From Peronospora farinosa (lineage: Eukaryota; Oomycota; Peronosporomycetes; Peronosporales; Peronosporaceae), in the NCBI GenBank assembly GCA_947646735.1, contig CANTFK010000800.1, positions 372,001 through 436,000 on the forward strand: DNA of 64,000 nucleotides. The letters are read 5' to 3'. The translations under genes and the position numbers were made by a program. The notes below the pieces were generated by a model. It worked only from the letters and a program-made list of their open reading frames with translations. It did not search any database and was not told where the DNA came from. This document shows positions 42,911-53,740 of this stretch, in pieces. Every line of letters starts with the position of its first letter. The first letter of the stretch is position 1.

Positions 42911-44395
42911 TCAGAATGCTGGAGCTGCCATTGGAAGTTGTACAGGAAATCGATAAGCTGTCACCTGCCGCGAGACGAAAGCAGCGAGCCTCTTGATACC
43001 GACGGACGACTGTGGCATGATGAAGTGAGGGAAGAGAGTGAACACGTGAGGCATGTGCTTATGGACGTCCAATTCCACGTGCACGCTACCGGATTTGGCG
43101 TTCTTGGCGAGCTGCAGTGATTGCTGATGCAAGATGTCGAACTCTGCCGTCTGGATGAACAGCGGGGGCAGTCCATGCAGATCTGTCTGCAGCATGGCGC
43201 CTTCACGCCACGAAGACCACGGAGTCTCCTGGACACACAAGTCTCGGATGGCATCCAGCATGGACTTGGAGATGTAGCAGTGCTCCGACACGGCCACGTC
43301 GGATGACAAGTCTGCGTACGGGCAGCTGCACAATGCCGCGAGAGGCATGTCACGCCTCATTCGACGTAGTCTCAGTAGCGTAGCGAGCACTAAGCCACCG
43401 CCAGCACTGTCGCCAGCCATAATGATGTTCCGTGGTGAGACCTTCTCGTGCTTGACAAGGTAGTCAAACATGACCATAGCGTCATCCAGAGGCGTAGGAA
43501 AGCAAACCTCGGGTAGCTTTCGGTAGTTAGCGAGCAAAATCTGCACGTCCATGGAGTCGTTGGAATCCTGACAAACAGCTCGAAGCTGGCTCTGGACTTG
43601 AGTCAGCAGGCGATTCGCGAACTCCACGTAGAAGCGTGGGCTGAAGAGAGCGTAGCCTCCGCCATGGTAATACAGTATCACGATCCGTCTCTTGCTCTCC
43701 ATCTTCTTGTTGTTGGATTTAGAACGCAGCCATAGATGCTCGAGCCCGTTATATCGGAAGCTCTCGAGTTTGTTGCCGTGACGCAAGCACGCCCATGTCC
43801 CCAGCAGCCGTCCAATGAGCTCGAAGTTGCGTCGGAATGCCACTGCGTTGGGCATTTTAAGGATGTGACCGCCGTTCCGTTGACCGGCAGTGAACGCGAT
43901 GGCTTGGAACCACTCGTACCAGAGTGTCCACTCCAAGAATTTTGGATGCAGTCCTCGCCTGACAAACTGCAGCACGGCAACATTGGCTGCTGAACCAACA
44001 TGAGCCGCTAAGATACAGACACCTCTGAACGAGAGGCAAAAGGGTCGGAGCAGTTCGTGCACCGCTAGCAGCAGCACCAATTTAGTTAGCAGCACGACGT
44101 GTGCGAGTCCGAGCCATTGCAAGTGGATCGCGTTTACCCACAGCGAGATGGCCGCTACCGTCACGAATACAGGCAGCGTGTAGGCGGCTCCGTAGCCGGA
44201 AGCGCGGCCGCTTGCAAACTTGTGGACGTGCTGTCGGACGTGCTTCATGGAGATTAAGACTTGTGCAGACAGAAACGAATTGAAAAGTGAGTGGATGAAG
44301 ATCACGATCGCAAGAGGCGTTGGTGCTTTCCCTCCGATTGTGAGCAGGCACGTCAAAGCGACGACATGACAGATCAGCTGACTGAAGTGGGGCAC
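42911..44395 (-). CDS. Membrane-associated alpha/beta-hydrolase (HSL/arylacetamide deacetylase type)
   Basis: Intronless, 494 residues. The C-terminal half is an alpha/beta-hydrolase-3 fold: oxyanion motif YYHGGGYALF near residue 243, nucleophile elbow GDSAGGG near 328, acid in EFDILH near 418 and catalytic histidine in HMPHVF near 448. All three triad members are present. The N-terminal ~150 residues contain several hydrophobic helices, suggesting a membrane-bound esterase or lipase facing lipid substrates. Hormone-sensitive-lipase-type enzymes hydrolyse acyl esters. The substrate cannot be told. Confidence 0.85.
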   Translation of the reverse strand: MPHFSQLICHVVALTCLLTIGGKAPTPLAIVIFIHSLFNSFLSAQVLISMKHVRQHVHKFASGRASGYGAAYTLPVFVTVAAISLWVNAIHLQWLGLAHVVLLTKLVLLLAVHELLRPFCLSFRGVCILAAHVGSAANVAVLQFVRRGLHPKFLEWTLWYEWFQAIAFTAGQRNGGHILKMPNAVAFRRNFELIGRLLGTWACLRHGNKLESFRYNGLEHLWLRSKSNNKKMESKRRIVILYYHGGGYALFSPRFYVEFANRLLTQVQSQLRAVCQDSNDSMDVQILLANYRKLPEVCFPTPLDDAMVMFDYLVKHEKVSPRNIIMAGDSAGGGLVLATLLRLRRMRRDMPLAALCSCPYADLSSDVAVSEHCYISKSMLDAIRDLCVQETPWSSWREGAMLQTDLHGLPPLFIQTAEFDILHQQSLQLAKNAKSGSVHVELDVHKHMPHVFTLFPHFIMPQSSVGIKRLAAFVSRQVTAYRFPVQLPMAAPAF

Positions 44396-44493
44396 CTCCT
44401 GAGCAACGCTACGTACCTGTTATCGTTGGTTGCGCTTCCATTCAGGTAGATGTTAGAACTTTCACGCTATCGATTACTCATGATCTCGGCTGT

Positions 44494-44970
44494 CGTGGTG
44501 TTGCGGAGACTACTTTCCAGAATACTCATAGTAGATATCTCTTCCTGGAAGGGAGGAATTACATGGAAGTTGTCGAAGAATGATAGACGACAACTTGATT
44601 GACAGTGTATGAAATGCTGGCACCGCTGGTCCATGGTTAACTGCGTTCGTCAAGTGGGACAAAGCACCGACTTGAGCTGCGCACAGTAGCATCATGATCG
44701 CTATCTAGTCGATTCTATGCCCTAGAGGAACATGTCATGAGAGTGGCCTTAATTTCATTCGTGAAACCTAGCGTCTCGTTCTCGCCCTCATGCATGGATG
44801 GTTCATGTCTAAATAATAGATGTAGTGGCTTAGATTGCTTACATATGAGTGGAAAGACGAATGCAAGTCGCAGTTTGCATGACGTTAAGCGCAATACATG
44901 TACACGACAGTGGGACTTGATGCTGATACTGATGATGACTCTAGGTTGGTTGTCTGTTTGTAAGCTGGCG
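44494..44970 (-). repeat. Dispersed repeat family, copy B
   Basis: Reverse-strand copy of 28246-28725, complete from the AGCTTACAAACAGACA end to the GAAAGTAGTCTCCGCAACACC end. It has one copy of the 190-bp unit, which here carries an extra ~20 nt and several changes. No intact protein frame. It lies just upstream of the hydrolase gene start. Confidence 0.8.
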
Positions 44971-45307
44971 TTGGTTATGTTTCGTTGTTTCGATAGTTCA
45001 GCGTTTTAGAAGCTGTAGTCGATGAAAGACAGTGACCAGCTTTAGTCAGTCTGCTACCGAGGTTTAGAAAGGAGTTTTCATGCTACTGTAGCAAAAGCAG
45101 GTTGTTACAATCAATTGAGGGGGTCATTGTAAATTCACAAGTATCAAGTGTCGGTCTCGCACACGTTTGACTAGCGTTTGTCTGCGTTATTGCTCGAATG
45201 TCTCTGTACTTTGCTGTACGTCGTCTAGAATATAAGTCACTCGCACTTACAGGTACTACGGCACAATTCATGGAATTTAGGCATCACTCTCACTACTGCT
45301 GTAGATG
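44971..45307. other. Intergenic, no gene seen
   Basis: Between repeat copy B and the hypothetical gene; nothing recognisable. Confidence 0.4.
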
Positions 45308-45862
45308 CTAGTAGAAAAGGCGGCGGTTGAACTTCTTTCGCGAGCTTGAACGAGTCGTTGGTCTCATGCAGTTGTCGATACGAGCTTCAGAGTGCAATGT
45401 TGTTGCTGTCTTGTCATGACGATATTTTAGACCGCGTGTACGGCCTTTGCGAGGAGTAGTCACTGCGTGCCGTGCCGCTTGATCCTCACGTTGAGTTGCG
45501 AGACTATCCGTCGTTTTGGCTGTCGACTGAGCTTCTTCCAATAGAGCACAATACGATACCGACTCTGGGTGTGATGCCGGCTGCGAGGGAAGTTCCGAAA
45601 TCACACTTAACACAAATGGCGTCAATTGGAGTGGTGTTTCATTGTGCTCGTTTGGCTGGGGTGTGCTTGTTGGATGTAACTCCATGTTGTCGAAAAAGTG
45701 CTGGCCATCCACATCTAGCTCGAACTCTAGCAAGTCCTCGTCACAGCTATTTAAGTAGTTGTAAATCCATTCGTAGCCATCTTCAGTGGCTGTCTTGCTT
45801 GAGCAACCTCGCCAGCACATTTTTTGCCGTGTGTGTGCTGAAGCCTCTTCGTCAGCACTCAG
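45308..45862 (-). CDS. Hypothetical protein, start uncertain (exon or frameshifted gene)
   Basis: From the ATG at 45820 a 170-residue product is read: acidic first half (YNYLNSCDEDLLEFELDVDG), Ser/Thr/Pro-rich middle, and basic end (RKGRTRGLKYRHDK, RSSSRKKFNRRLFY). The frame stays open and protein-like upstream to about 45862 (LSADEEASAHTRQK), ending at a TAG inside a possible acceptor CCTAG. An adjacent frame offers an ATG near 45897 (MSTSAKAQFLEAE) that would need a single-base shift or a very short intron to join. So this is either the last exon of a longer gene or a gene with a frameshift. No family recognised; the charge pattern suggests a nuclear protein. Confidence 0.4.
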   Translation of the reverse strand: MSADEEASAHTRQKMCWRGCSSKTATEDGYEWIYNYLNSCDEDLLEFELDVDGQHFFDNMELHPTSTPQPNEHNETPLQLTPFVLSVISELPSQPASHPESVSYCALLEEAQSTAKTTDSLATQREDQAARHAVTTPRKGRTRGLKYRHDKTATTLHSEARIDNCMRPTTRSSSRKKFNRRLFY

Positions 45863-45909
45863 CTTCTAGGAACTGCGCTTTTGCAGACGTTGACATTGCT
45901 GCTGAAAAC

Positions 45910-46940
45910 GCCGTCACCAGTCGGAAAGTGCATCCATCACCCAACAAGTTTTGAAATTCAAATTGTGGGGCGCTTTGGTCTTGTGCTGATAAGAAAATGC
46001 TCCACTATACAGACATCGTCAGCAACGACAAAACTAGATGGAGATTAATGATGTAACTTTGCATACAACATCAGCATAGAGCCTTGCTCATTGTGCAGGA
46101 TTCCGTACTACAGATACCACAAACTCGTAAGTTTGTGACTTCTTTGGCTTCTTTGATAAGCTTGGTTGCATTAACGTACCAGTCCATGTCGTTGGTCATT
46201 GTTGTGGACGTCTGAGCAACTACTTTATCTTTTTTGAAGTTGTTAATAATAAGAATGGTAGATCTCACAATGAAAAGCATACATGTACAAGCGCCTCACC
46301 AAGATAGTAGGTGATAGCTGTGAGCTTTGCATTCCGTGTGGCTGCATTATTGAATGCTATCATTAAACTACCAATCCTTCCTTCACGTCATAACGAGCGA
46401 TGGTTTCACCAGCGCAATTCCAGCTAGCTAGACATTGATACACGTATCCAATTTCTTCATGGACAGATCGACGTGTCCACGATCTGTCTCATCGACTAAT
46501 GACAGTGACAAATTTTCGGCTACAAGTGATACCAAAAGCTTTCTTCTTGCGGCTATTTGACATTGCCGATCATAGTTGGGCTACTAGTATATCGATGGAT
46601 GATGGATACGCGGCCGCTGAATGAGTATTCCACGTGACGAAAACCATCTGATGAGCTTCAAATCCAGTCCTACATAATATCCACCTCTAGTAGACCCCGA
46701 CGTCACCATCCTATCTTCACATTTGCCGAAGAAAACTCGTACGTCGTTCCGAGCAAGCAATGCTACCCTGTAATTCATGTTGCGTCGGAATGCATTTCTT
46801 CTGTATATGAATGATATCAAATGTTTGGCTTGACATACTGCAATACAAACCTACCTAACAATGCTTTTCAAACTCGATATGATGTCATCCACACACAGTC
46901 GCAACATATTAATTCTGTCTCGTAAAAGCGAGGAGCTCCA
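45910..46940. other. Intergenic, no convincing gene
   Basis: Short minus-strand frames at 46071-46280 and 46584-46820 were not recognised. The right end is the enolase upstream region. Confidence 0.4.
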
Positions 46941-46944
46941 CTCG

Positions 46945-46958
46945 TCATTCATTTTACC
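46945..46958 (+). promoter_or_regulatory. Oomycete initiator-like element of enolase
   Basis: TCATTCATTTTACC fits the Inr plus flanking promoter element pattern and lies 54 nt before the enolase ATG, the usual distance in oomycetes. Known pattern; the match is by eye. Confidence 0.5.
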
Positions 46959-46998
46959 ATTTGCTCCAAGCTAGACACGTATCATTCCTTCGTCCTCA

Positions 46999-48375
46999 AT
47001 GCTTTCACGTGCTTCCGCTCCTCTGCGTCGTGCAACCTCGACGGTCGTTGGTGCTGCTCGTAACGCCAGCACCATCCAATCCATCCATGCACGTGAGATC
47101 ATTGACAGCCGCGGTAACCCCACGGTCGAGGTGGACCTGACACTGTCTGGTAGCTCCGAGATCTTCCGTGCGTCGGTGCCATCGGGCGCTTCCACGGGTA
47201 TTCACGAAGCCGTAGAGCTGCGTGACGGTGGCAAGCGATATGCTGGTAAGGGTGTCCAGCAAGCCGTGCAGAATGTCAAGAATGTGCTGGCTCCCAAGCT
47301 CGTCGGTGCCGACCCGACCAAGCAGCGTGACATTGACGACCTTATGCGCGAGCTCGACGGCACGGAGAACAAGGGAAAGCTGGGTGCCAATGCCATTCTA
47401 GGTGTGTCACTCGCTGTGGCCAAGGCCGGTGCTTCTGCGAAGGGTGTCCCACTTTACCAACATTTTGCAGACCTGATCGGCAACAAGAAGTTGGTACTGC
47501 CTGTGCCCAGCTTCAATGTGATTAACGGCGGCTCGCACGCTGGCAATAAGCTAGCATTCCAGGAGTTTATGCTGCTGCCTACGGGTGCTGAGAGCTTCTC
47601 CGAGGCTATGGTCATGGGCTGCGAGGTGTATCATGAACTTAAGAGTGTCATCAAGAAGAAATACGGCCAGGACGCTACCAATGTTGGTGACGAAGGTGGC
47701 TTTGCCCCCAACATTCAGAGCAACCGTGAGGGTGTAGAGCTCCTGATGACTGCCATTAACCGTGCTGGCTATGACGGCAAGATTGGCATTGGCATGGACG
47801 TCGCATCGTCCGAGTTTTTGACGAAGGACGGCAAGTATGATCTGGATTTCAAGACAGAGGGGTCCACGGAACTGTTGTCGGGTGAAGAACTGGGACAGCT
47901 GTATCAGGACCTAGCTAAGGAGTTCCCGATTGTCAGCATCGAGGACCCTTTCGACCAAGACGACTGGTTGCACTACTCGTCCTTCACTAACGCCATTGGC
48001 GAGAAGGTTCAGGTCGTGGGTGACGACTTGCTGTGTACCAATCCTAAGCGCATTGCTACCGCCCTGGACAAGAAGGCTTGCAACGCGCTACTGCTCAAGG
48101 TGAACCAGATCGGTAGCGTCACCGAGAGCGTGGACGCTGTGGCACTCGCGCAGAAGAACGGTTGGGGTGTCATGACGTCGCACCGCAGTGGCGAGACTGA
48201 GGATTCGTACATTGCCGATCTGGCCGTTGGTCTAGCCACCGGCCAGATCAAAACGGGCGCCCCGTGCCGCTCGGAGCGTCTAGCCAAGTACAACCAGCTG
48301 CTGCGTATCGAGGAAGCTCTCGGCAGCAACGCCACATACGCCGGTAAGCACTTCCGCAACCCCTCCACAATGTAA
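46999..48375 (+). CDS. ENO: Enolase with predicted mitochondrial leader
   Basis: Intronless, 458 residues. Converts 2-phosphoglycerate to phosphoenolpyruvate in glycolysis. The core from [19 protein letters not shown] (residue ~30) to the end has all family landmarks: [15 protein letters not shown] loop, VIDD-like acidic ligands ([22 protein letters not shown]), signature [14 protein letters not shown] and [18 protein letters not shown]. About 25 residues precede the core ([23 protein letters not shown]). They are rich in Arg, Ser and Ala and lack acids, as in a mitochondrial presequence. Lower-glycolysis enzymes located in mitochondria are known from stramenopiles, so import is likely. Tetratype core length agrees with ~430-residue cytosolic enolases plus leader. 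Confidence 0.95.
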   Translation: MLSRASAPLRRATSTVVGAARNASTIQSIHAREIIDSRGNPTVEVDLTLSGSSEIFRASVPSGASTGIHEAVELRDGGKRYAGKGVQQAVQNVKNVLAPKLVGADPTKQRDIDDLMRELDGTENKGKLGANAILGVSLAVAKAGASAKGVPLYQHFADLIGNKKLVLPVPSFNVINGGSHAGNKLAFQEFMLLPTGAESFSEAMVMGCEVYHELKSVIKKKYGQDATNVGDEGGFAPNIQSNREGVELLMTAINRAGYDGKIGIGMDVASSEFLTKDGKYDLDFKTEGSTELLSGEELGQLYQDLAKEFPIVSIEDPFDQDDWLHYSSFTNAIGEKVQVVGDDLLCTNPKRIATALDKKACNALLLKVNQIGSVTESVDAVALAQKNGWGVMTSHRSGETEDSYIADLAVGLATGQIKTGAPCRSERLAKYNQLLRIEEALGSNATYAGKHFRNPSTM

Positions 48376-49731
48376 GCAACGAGAAAACGCTACAATTGCC
48401 CAAAATGGGGACGGCCGCCTGTGCGCGTGGTCGACACCGTAGTTAGGAGCCCCTACTTTTAGAAAAAGCATGGGCTAGAGAATCACCGTGTTCGGGTGGT
48501 GGCAGAAAAGAATGCGCTACCATGTACTTCTTTCTCTTTAACATGCTGCAAAGCCTCTAGTATTTCGAAAACGTCCTGCTGTAGTAAAACGTAGCTAAAT
48601 CTCTGTTCAAAAGTTAGAGCGTTACTTTCATCGAGTGCGCACGCATTACTACCGCTGGATTGTGTGCTCATATATGAGGAGGCACTTCTAGCGCAGATCT
48701 ACTCGTAGTTCGTCGTCATGATGTCGACGATAGCAATCTAGTCATGTTATAATTTGCTGTAGCTTTGCTGGTGGGTGTACGAATAACATTTGGTGACTTA
48801 TCTGCTGTTTAAAGGGTACATGTAAAAGTGTGCTTCAGCAAAACTTCCAGCACGCTTACAGAAGCCCCTCCGTCGACTAAGCTGAACCTTTTTACGCCGA
48901 ACCTTAGTCTCTGCAAATCTCCGACAGCATAGCGATGGCAATAAAGAAAGAATCAACGGGTGCCGCTTGTAACGTTACTTGCTGAAGTTCAAGGATGTGC
49001 TATGTCGAAAGCAATATAACGATCTGCGTCGATAGGTTTCATTCTAGTTAGTAACGAGATGAAGTCATCCATGAAGAACTGCCGAGTATCGTTATTTGTT
49101 GGCTGCTCTCGGTGACAAATGTCATGGGAACCGGCAGTTGGTTCCAAGATCGGGACGTAGGCGTGACAACTAACGAGCGGGAATACAAAGTGTCGCCGAT
49201 CCACGTCCTGTGCCCTCTTTCTTGACTCTAGAGAGCCGCTTAACTATGGTCACCAAAGCGCAGCGTTCAATGTCGTCGGTAAAAATTCAGGTGCTGAACA
49301 TGAGTAACTGCAGTGTTGTCGAAGAAAACCAAACGAGCGGTTGTTACTGCTATGATGCGAGGCAACAATGACGATTAAAAGATGATAGTGAGAGCTTTGG
49401 ATGAGACGAATCGTCTATCTAGTCTCGACTTGATCGCTACGTCACCTCAAAGCAGCTTTAATTTTACGTTTGACAGTAAGCCAAGTGTCATTTTGTCCGC
49501 TTTTTTCGCGGAAAAAATCAACCTAGTACTATACTCTTCTATACTGAGACCAAGTGCAAACTCGCTCTCAGCAGTTCAGAACGGCCGCTATTCATGACGT
49601 CTTTTTATTTTCATTCAGCAGTTCTCACTTAGGGTGCCATTTCCAAAGTACTAGTAAGCACTTTGTCTACTCGATCGCTTCGGACTTCACCGAGCAATCC
49701 TATCGATGAGTTTGTGAGTCTCGTCTATCGC
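48376..49731. other. Intergenic, possible small or partial minus-strand genes
   Basis: A 62-codon frame at 48483-48671 (minus, FEQRFSYVLLQQDVFEILEAL) and a 71-codon frame at 48989-49204 (minus, FMDDFISLLTRMKPIDADRY) look somewhat protein-like but have no recognised family or splice partners. The frame of the PH gene is open back to about 49633 through a possible acceptor CACTTAG. Confidence 0.35.
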
Positions 49732-50754
49732 ATGGTAGACCGCAGCAACAGCAACAGCAGCAATACGCTCACTGAATGCAACACTTCCGAGTTACCTATC
49801 TTGGGTGATAATGTATCCCTTGCGACTCCTGAAAACCGCCCGAGTATGTGCAGCAGCCAACGCTTCAGTTTTCGGAGCAGCAAAAGCAAAATGATGCATT
49901 CCCCGCTGTCACAAACACAGTCGTCATCCTCGTCGTTGGCAGGGTCCAACTCTCTTACCGACCGTCTCACTATGATGAACATCCAGACGCAGGACCTCCA
50001 AGGCGCCGTGTTTTACGGCTGGCTCTGGAAACGTGGTCAATCATTCAAGACGTGGAAAAAGCGCTTTTTCTTGCTCAACGGCGTCGCATTGACGTATTAT
50101 TCGCAGTGCTGCGTCATTGCATCGGGTGCCTTGGGAGGAGGGACCCAATGTCTCGACTTGCCTGTGAAGGGAGGACTGCGAGTCGCCAAGGTGGAAATGT
50201 CAGACTTGACGAGTTTTGGGCTTAAAATAACCAGCTCCAGTGGACGTGTGCTCTATGTGCAAGCAGGAGATCAGGAATCTCGTGCGCAGTGGATTAAAGT
50301 GCTGAAGGAGGCGCCACAACTACGAGAGGAGATGATGGGACGGATGGCTATGCGTAAGACGACGATCAGCGACTTGCCGAGCCAACGGTCATGCCAGGAA
50401 GAAGGTAATTCATGCTTTACAACAGGCATGAGTGTGCTCAGTAGTGACGACGAAGAAGACGGACAGGGTTATGATATGCAAGGCTACTTGTACATGCGGG
50501 GTGGGCTACTGCCCGGCTGGAGAAAGCGTTTCATGACGCTCACAGATGGTCACCTCACGGTCCGACGCAACCAAACGCCCCGCAACTCGAACGTACAAGA
50601 AGCATACAAGCCAGTCGAGGTGCTAACAGCTGTACAATGGAGCGGTCATGCCAATGGAATTTGTATTCGTCTGGGTAACAACAAGGAGATGTTTGTGTAC
50701 GCTGACCATGACGCTGATGCGTCCATGTGGTTGGCTGCACTGAAGAGCTGCTAA
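49732..50754 (+). CDS. Double pleckstrin-homology domain protein
   Basis: 340 residues from the first ATG in frame. Residues ~1-90 are Ser-rich and disordered. PH domain 1 at ~93-195 starts FYGWLWKRGQSFKTWKKRFFLL and ends ..SRAQWIKVLKEA. PH domain 2 at ~249-340 starts QGYLYMRGGLLPGWRKRFMTL and ends SMWLAALKSC. Both have the basic KXnKRF strand pattern and the C-terminal tryptophan helix, so binding of phosphoinositides and a role at membranes is likely. The frame is open about 33 codons upstream without an ATG, so an additional 5' exon is possible. Confidence 0.75.
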   Translation: MVDRSNSNSSNTLTECNTSELPILGDNVSLATPENRPSMCSSQRFSFRSSKSKMMHSPLSQTQSSSSSLAGSNSLTDRLTMMNIQTQDLQGAVFYGWLWKRGQSFKTWKKRFFLLNGVALTYYSQCCVIASGALGGGTQCLDLPVKGGLRVAKVEMSDLTSFGLKITSSSGRVLYVQAGDQESRAQWIKVLKEAPQLREEMMGRMAMRKTTISDLPSQRSCQEEGNSCFTTGMSVLSSDDEEDGQGYDMQGYLYMRGGLLPGWRKRFMTLTDGHLTVRRNQTPRNSNVQEAYKPVEVLTAVQWSGHANGICIRLGNNKEMFVYADHDADASMWLAALKSC

Positions 50755-51080
50755 GTTTTGACTCAAGTGGGGACTCTCGGTACTGTTCAATTTATTGTCT
50801 GCGAAGGAAGCAGACATACCCGTTATTGAAGGCCACAACCAATTAAGGCCCATAATCCGTCCCTCTATCCCTCAGCTAAATTATTAGAGACAGTACGCGA
50901 TAATTATGACTACATTCTTGGCCCCTAATTTGTACGTACACGACTCTTAATATTCTACGTCTCTGGTGCACCTAATGTAAAATACATGGAACCAAATTCT
51001 GAGCCTAATCGCACGTTTCTAAGTATTTCTAACCGTTCATGTGTGGGTCACACCACTTTTCCCACACAGTCACATCTCTC
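50755..51080. other. Intergenic, no gene seen
   Basis: The 3' flank of the PH gene and upstream region of the PRP38 gene; GTCACACCACTTTTCCC at about 51047 is weakly initiator-like. Confidence 0.35.
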
Positions 51081-53349
51081 ATGTCTCGCTCGGCGCTGAC
51101 TCGGCATGCGCTACAAAAGTCTCTACGTGGACAGAACGTACAAGATCATCCACCCGAAGAGACGGAGCGCCGTGTTAAACAGGATGAGCTCGCCATGTAC
51201 GTAGTAGTTTCATCCTCTTGTCTTTTTTATGCTTCGTGATAAGGGATTAAATATATAATAGTACTAATACTAATAGTACTATTCATACTACTATTTTTGT
51301 ATGTTTTTGGTATTACAAAACTACTACTACTACAGCTATGGGAACGATACGACGTACAATCTAAATACGCTGCTGCATCAGAACATCCTACAGTCTGCTT
51401 ACTTTCATGAACTCTACAAGTTTCGAACCTATCATGAAGTCGTGGACGAGATTTACTATCGAGTAGACCATGCCGGTACAGTAGTTAATATTTGGCCTCT
51501 ATGGGATTTTATCTCGATTCCTAATTTGTGTATGAATTGTGTGTAAATGTGGCTGCAATGTCAGAGCCATGGTCTCCAGGCACGGCACGTCTTCCATCGA
51601 GCTGCTTTTGTCTACTGCATAAATTCTTTCTCATGCGTCTTACGATCAAGCAAATGCAGGGATTGCTACGGCATACGGTGAGATGGAATATGAGACGTAA
51701 TAGATGGAATGTTGCTTGAGTATGAGGCTTTTGACAATCATATGTGGTGACTGACAGGACTCTCCATACATTCGTGTGATTGGCTTTTTATACCTTCGGT
51801 TCACATGCGACCCCGAAGAACTCTGGACGTGGTTTGAGCCATACCTGGAAGATTTGGAAGAGTTTAATGCATCAGCAAACCCGAGCTTAAAAACGTGAGT
51901 TGGGAGTTTTGTGTACCGTCGGGTGGTAAGAGTGACTGCTGCTGCTAGATTGTGGCTTCATTTGCACTGCAGCAAGCAGTTGTCAGGTGGTGTGCTGACT
52001 TGTGCTTTGTTTATGTTGATGCTGCTGTAGAACAATTGGAGAGTGGCTTGTTAAACTGCTGGAAGAGAACAATTATTTTGGCACGATTCTGCCGCGTATC
52101 CCGAAGAAAATCGAGGATGGGATCAAAGTCAAGGTGAGTTCATTGAGGTGTACGTGCATGAATGGAGCACAGCGGGGTTTTGGACTGGGGCGTGCCTCGT
52201 TGTTTGGTGGGGGTTGCGTTCTGCAGTTTTGTCGTGAATTGGTAGTATTGTAATTATTTTGACCAGGCGTTTATGGATGTGTGTATGGTAGCTTTTATTG
52301 TTTTCCCGTAAAAAGGAACGCGCTAAAGAAAACCTGGCGATCGTTGATCGTCTGCTGCCTGGGACAAAAATTCGCGCAATGTATGCTGACGAAGAAAACG
52401 AACCTGCGGTAACCTTTGATCTGCGTCAAAATGATGGAAGTGGTATACTATGTTCTGACTTTGTATACAACATGCTCGTAGATGTATGATGCGGTAATCG
52501 ATTCGGTGGATGAAGGCAATCAGTTCTGGGTAAGTTTGATGAGGTAGTATATACCAGGATGCATTAGCTAACGGGATCTCGATGTTATCTTGCCAGGTCT
52601 CGTTCCCAGCCTATGGAAATACGGAAAAAGTTAGCCTTGGCGATATTGAATTTAGCAAGAGCAAACAACGCCGTGGACGCTCACTCTCTCGTTCTCGATC
52701 AGTCGGGCGGTCTCGTTCGCGTTCGCGAGGGCGTGACAGAGGCCGAGATGGATACCATCGCCGAAACCAAAGTCGAGATCGTGACAGTCGAGACAGCGAC
52801 CGGCGCCGTGGTAGTCGTCGTGATAGCTCAAGGTCGCGCACACGCCTTCGATCCCAGAGCAGGTCGCGATCCACTTCTAGGGATCGCCGTCGCAATCGCA
52901 GCCGTAGTCGCACTACCAGCTACTTACAAAGCAAGACTGGGTGCGTACTTGTGGCTTTTTTTGCGTTGCGCCATGATACGAGTTTTTTTCTTTTCACTAA
53001 CTGATGATGTCTGGTATGCTTATACAGCGCTAGTGATATTACAGGGGACTTGCTACAGCAAGTGCGAGAGCGAGAACGGCGCAAGGCTGAGGCTGTTGGG
53101 CGTGATTACGCATCGCGACCAGCTAGCTATAAGGGCTCACTATCCCTGAAGCTGGATCGCTGGACGACTAGGAAGCGCTCACGCAGCCCAGCAAAACGAG
53201 GCGAAGTGGTTGTAGTTCAGCCAGGAATGTCTAAGGGTGACCCCCGTAGTAACTCGTCGTCTCCACAGAAATCCCGCGAGACTGAGGAACGCCTGCAAAA
53301 GCTTCGCGAAATGTACGGCGATGCCTCTTCGAAGAACAACGATGAATAG
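51081..53349 (+). CDS. PRPF38B: PRP38B-like splicing factor with Tudor domain and RS tail (9 exons)
   Basis: Exons 51081-51196, 51336-51475, 51565-51677, 51758-51894, 52031-52133, 52292-52408, 52482-52529, 52597-52940 and 53028-53349 total 1,440 nt (479 residues) with all junctions GT-AG and in phase. Residues ~40-205 are a PRP38 domain close to human PRPF38B (TYHEVVDEIYYRVDHAEPW, LLRHTDSPYIR, LYLRFTCDPEELWTWFEPYL, TTIGEWLVKLLEENNYFGTILPRIP). A Tudor-like fold follows at ~220-275 (TKIRAMYADE, YDAVIDSV, FWVSFPAYGNTEKVSL). Then come an Arg-Ser repeat tail and a helical C-terminus. PRP38 proteins belong to the spliceosome; Tudor domains bind methylated arginines. Exon 6/7 borders are inferred from Tudor spacing, and the exon 6 start at 52292 is the least certain. 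Confidence 0.88.
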
Positions 53350-53440
53350 ATGTGCCGTGTTGAGAAACGTAAGGAGGACGTAGACAAAGATCGTTCATTC
53401 GAAACGATTTGCTGGGCAGACAAGAGGAATACAGCGTAGC

Positions 53441-53740
53441 ATGGACAATCTGGATGCAATTGGTACGTGTGTTTTCACTTCTGCTTTGATTGTTTCTTGC
53501 TTCCCACTATTCCGGCGGAAAAAGACGACGATGACTTTTGCTCAATAGGGATACATTACTTTTGTCGTTGTCAATAAGGACATTGTGAAGTTCGACTTGT
53601 GTAGGGCGGAGGAGAGGAGAAGATTAAACAATTGTTGTCGGCAAGAAGCTGTAAAATCAAATGGAGTGTCTAAGACCGGAGACAACTTTATGGTGATATT
53701 TGTCTGTAGTGAGGACTGCAATCTCTTGCGAGCCAATTAG
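53441..53740 (+). CDS. Possible small two-exon gene
   Basis: From an acceptor-like CTCAATAG the plus strand is open at 53549-53740 for 63 codons, protein-like and cysteine-bearing (YITFVVVNKDIVKFDLC, LNNCCRQEA, FMVIFVCSEDCNLL). A short ATG exon (MDNLDAIGTC, 53441-53470) could join in phase if GTTTTC at 53471 is the donor. The more canonical donor GTACGTG at 53463 would put exon 2 out of frame. No family recognised; the 5' end is uncertain. Confidence 0.3.

Noticed and set aside
48989..49260. Minus-strand fragment resembling the end of an enzyme (LSRVKKEGTGRG, VPILEP)
   Set aside because: Needs two frame changes and no acceptable splice sites were seen; left as unidentified.
51240..51345. Short AT-rich microsatellite-like run (TACTA repeats)
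   Set aside because: It lies within intron 1 of the PRP38-like gene and is an ordinary low-complexity intron.
52611..53149. Alternative frames in the RS region (100-178 residues, Arg-rich or hydrophobic)
   Set aside because: They are other-frame translations of the Arg-Ser codons of the PRP38-like gene.
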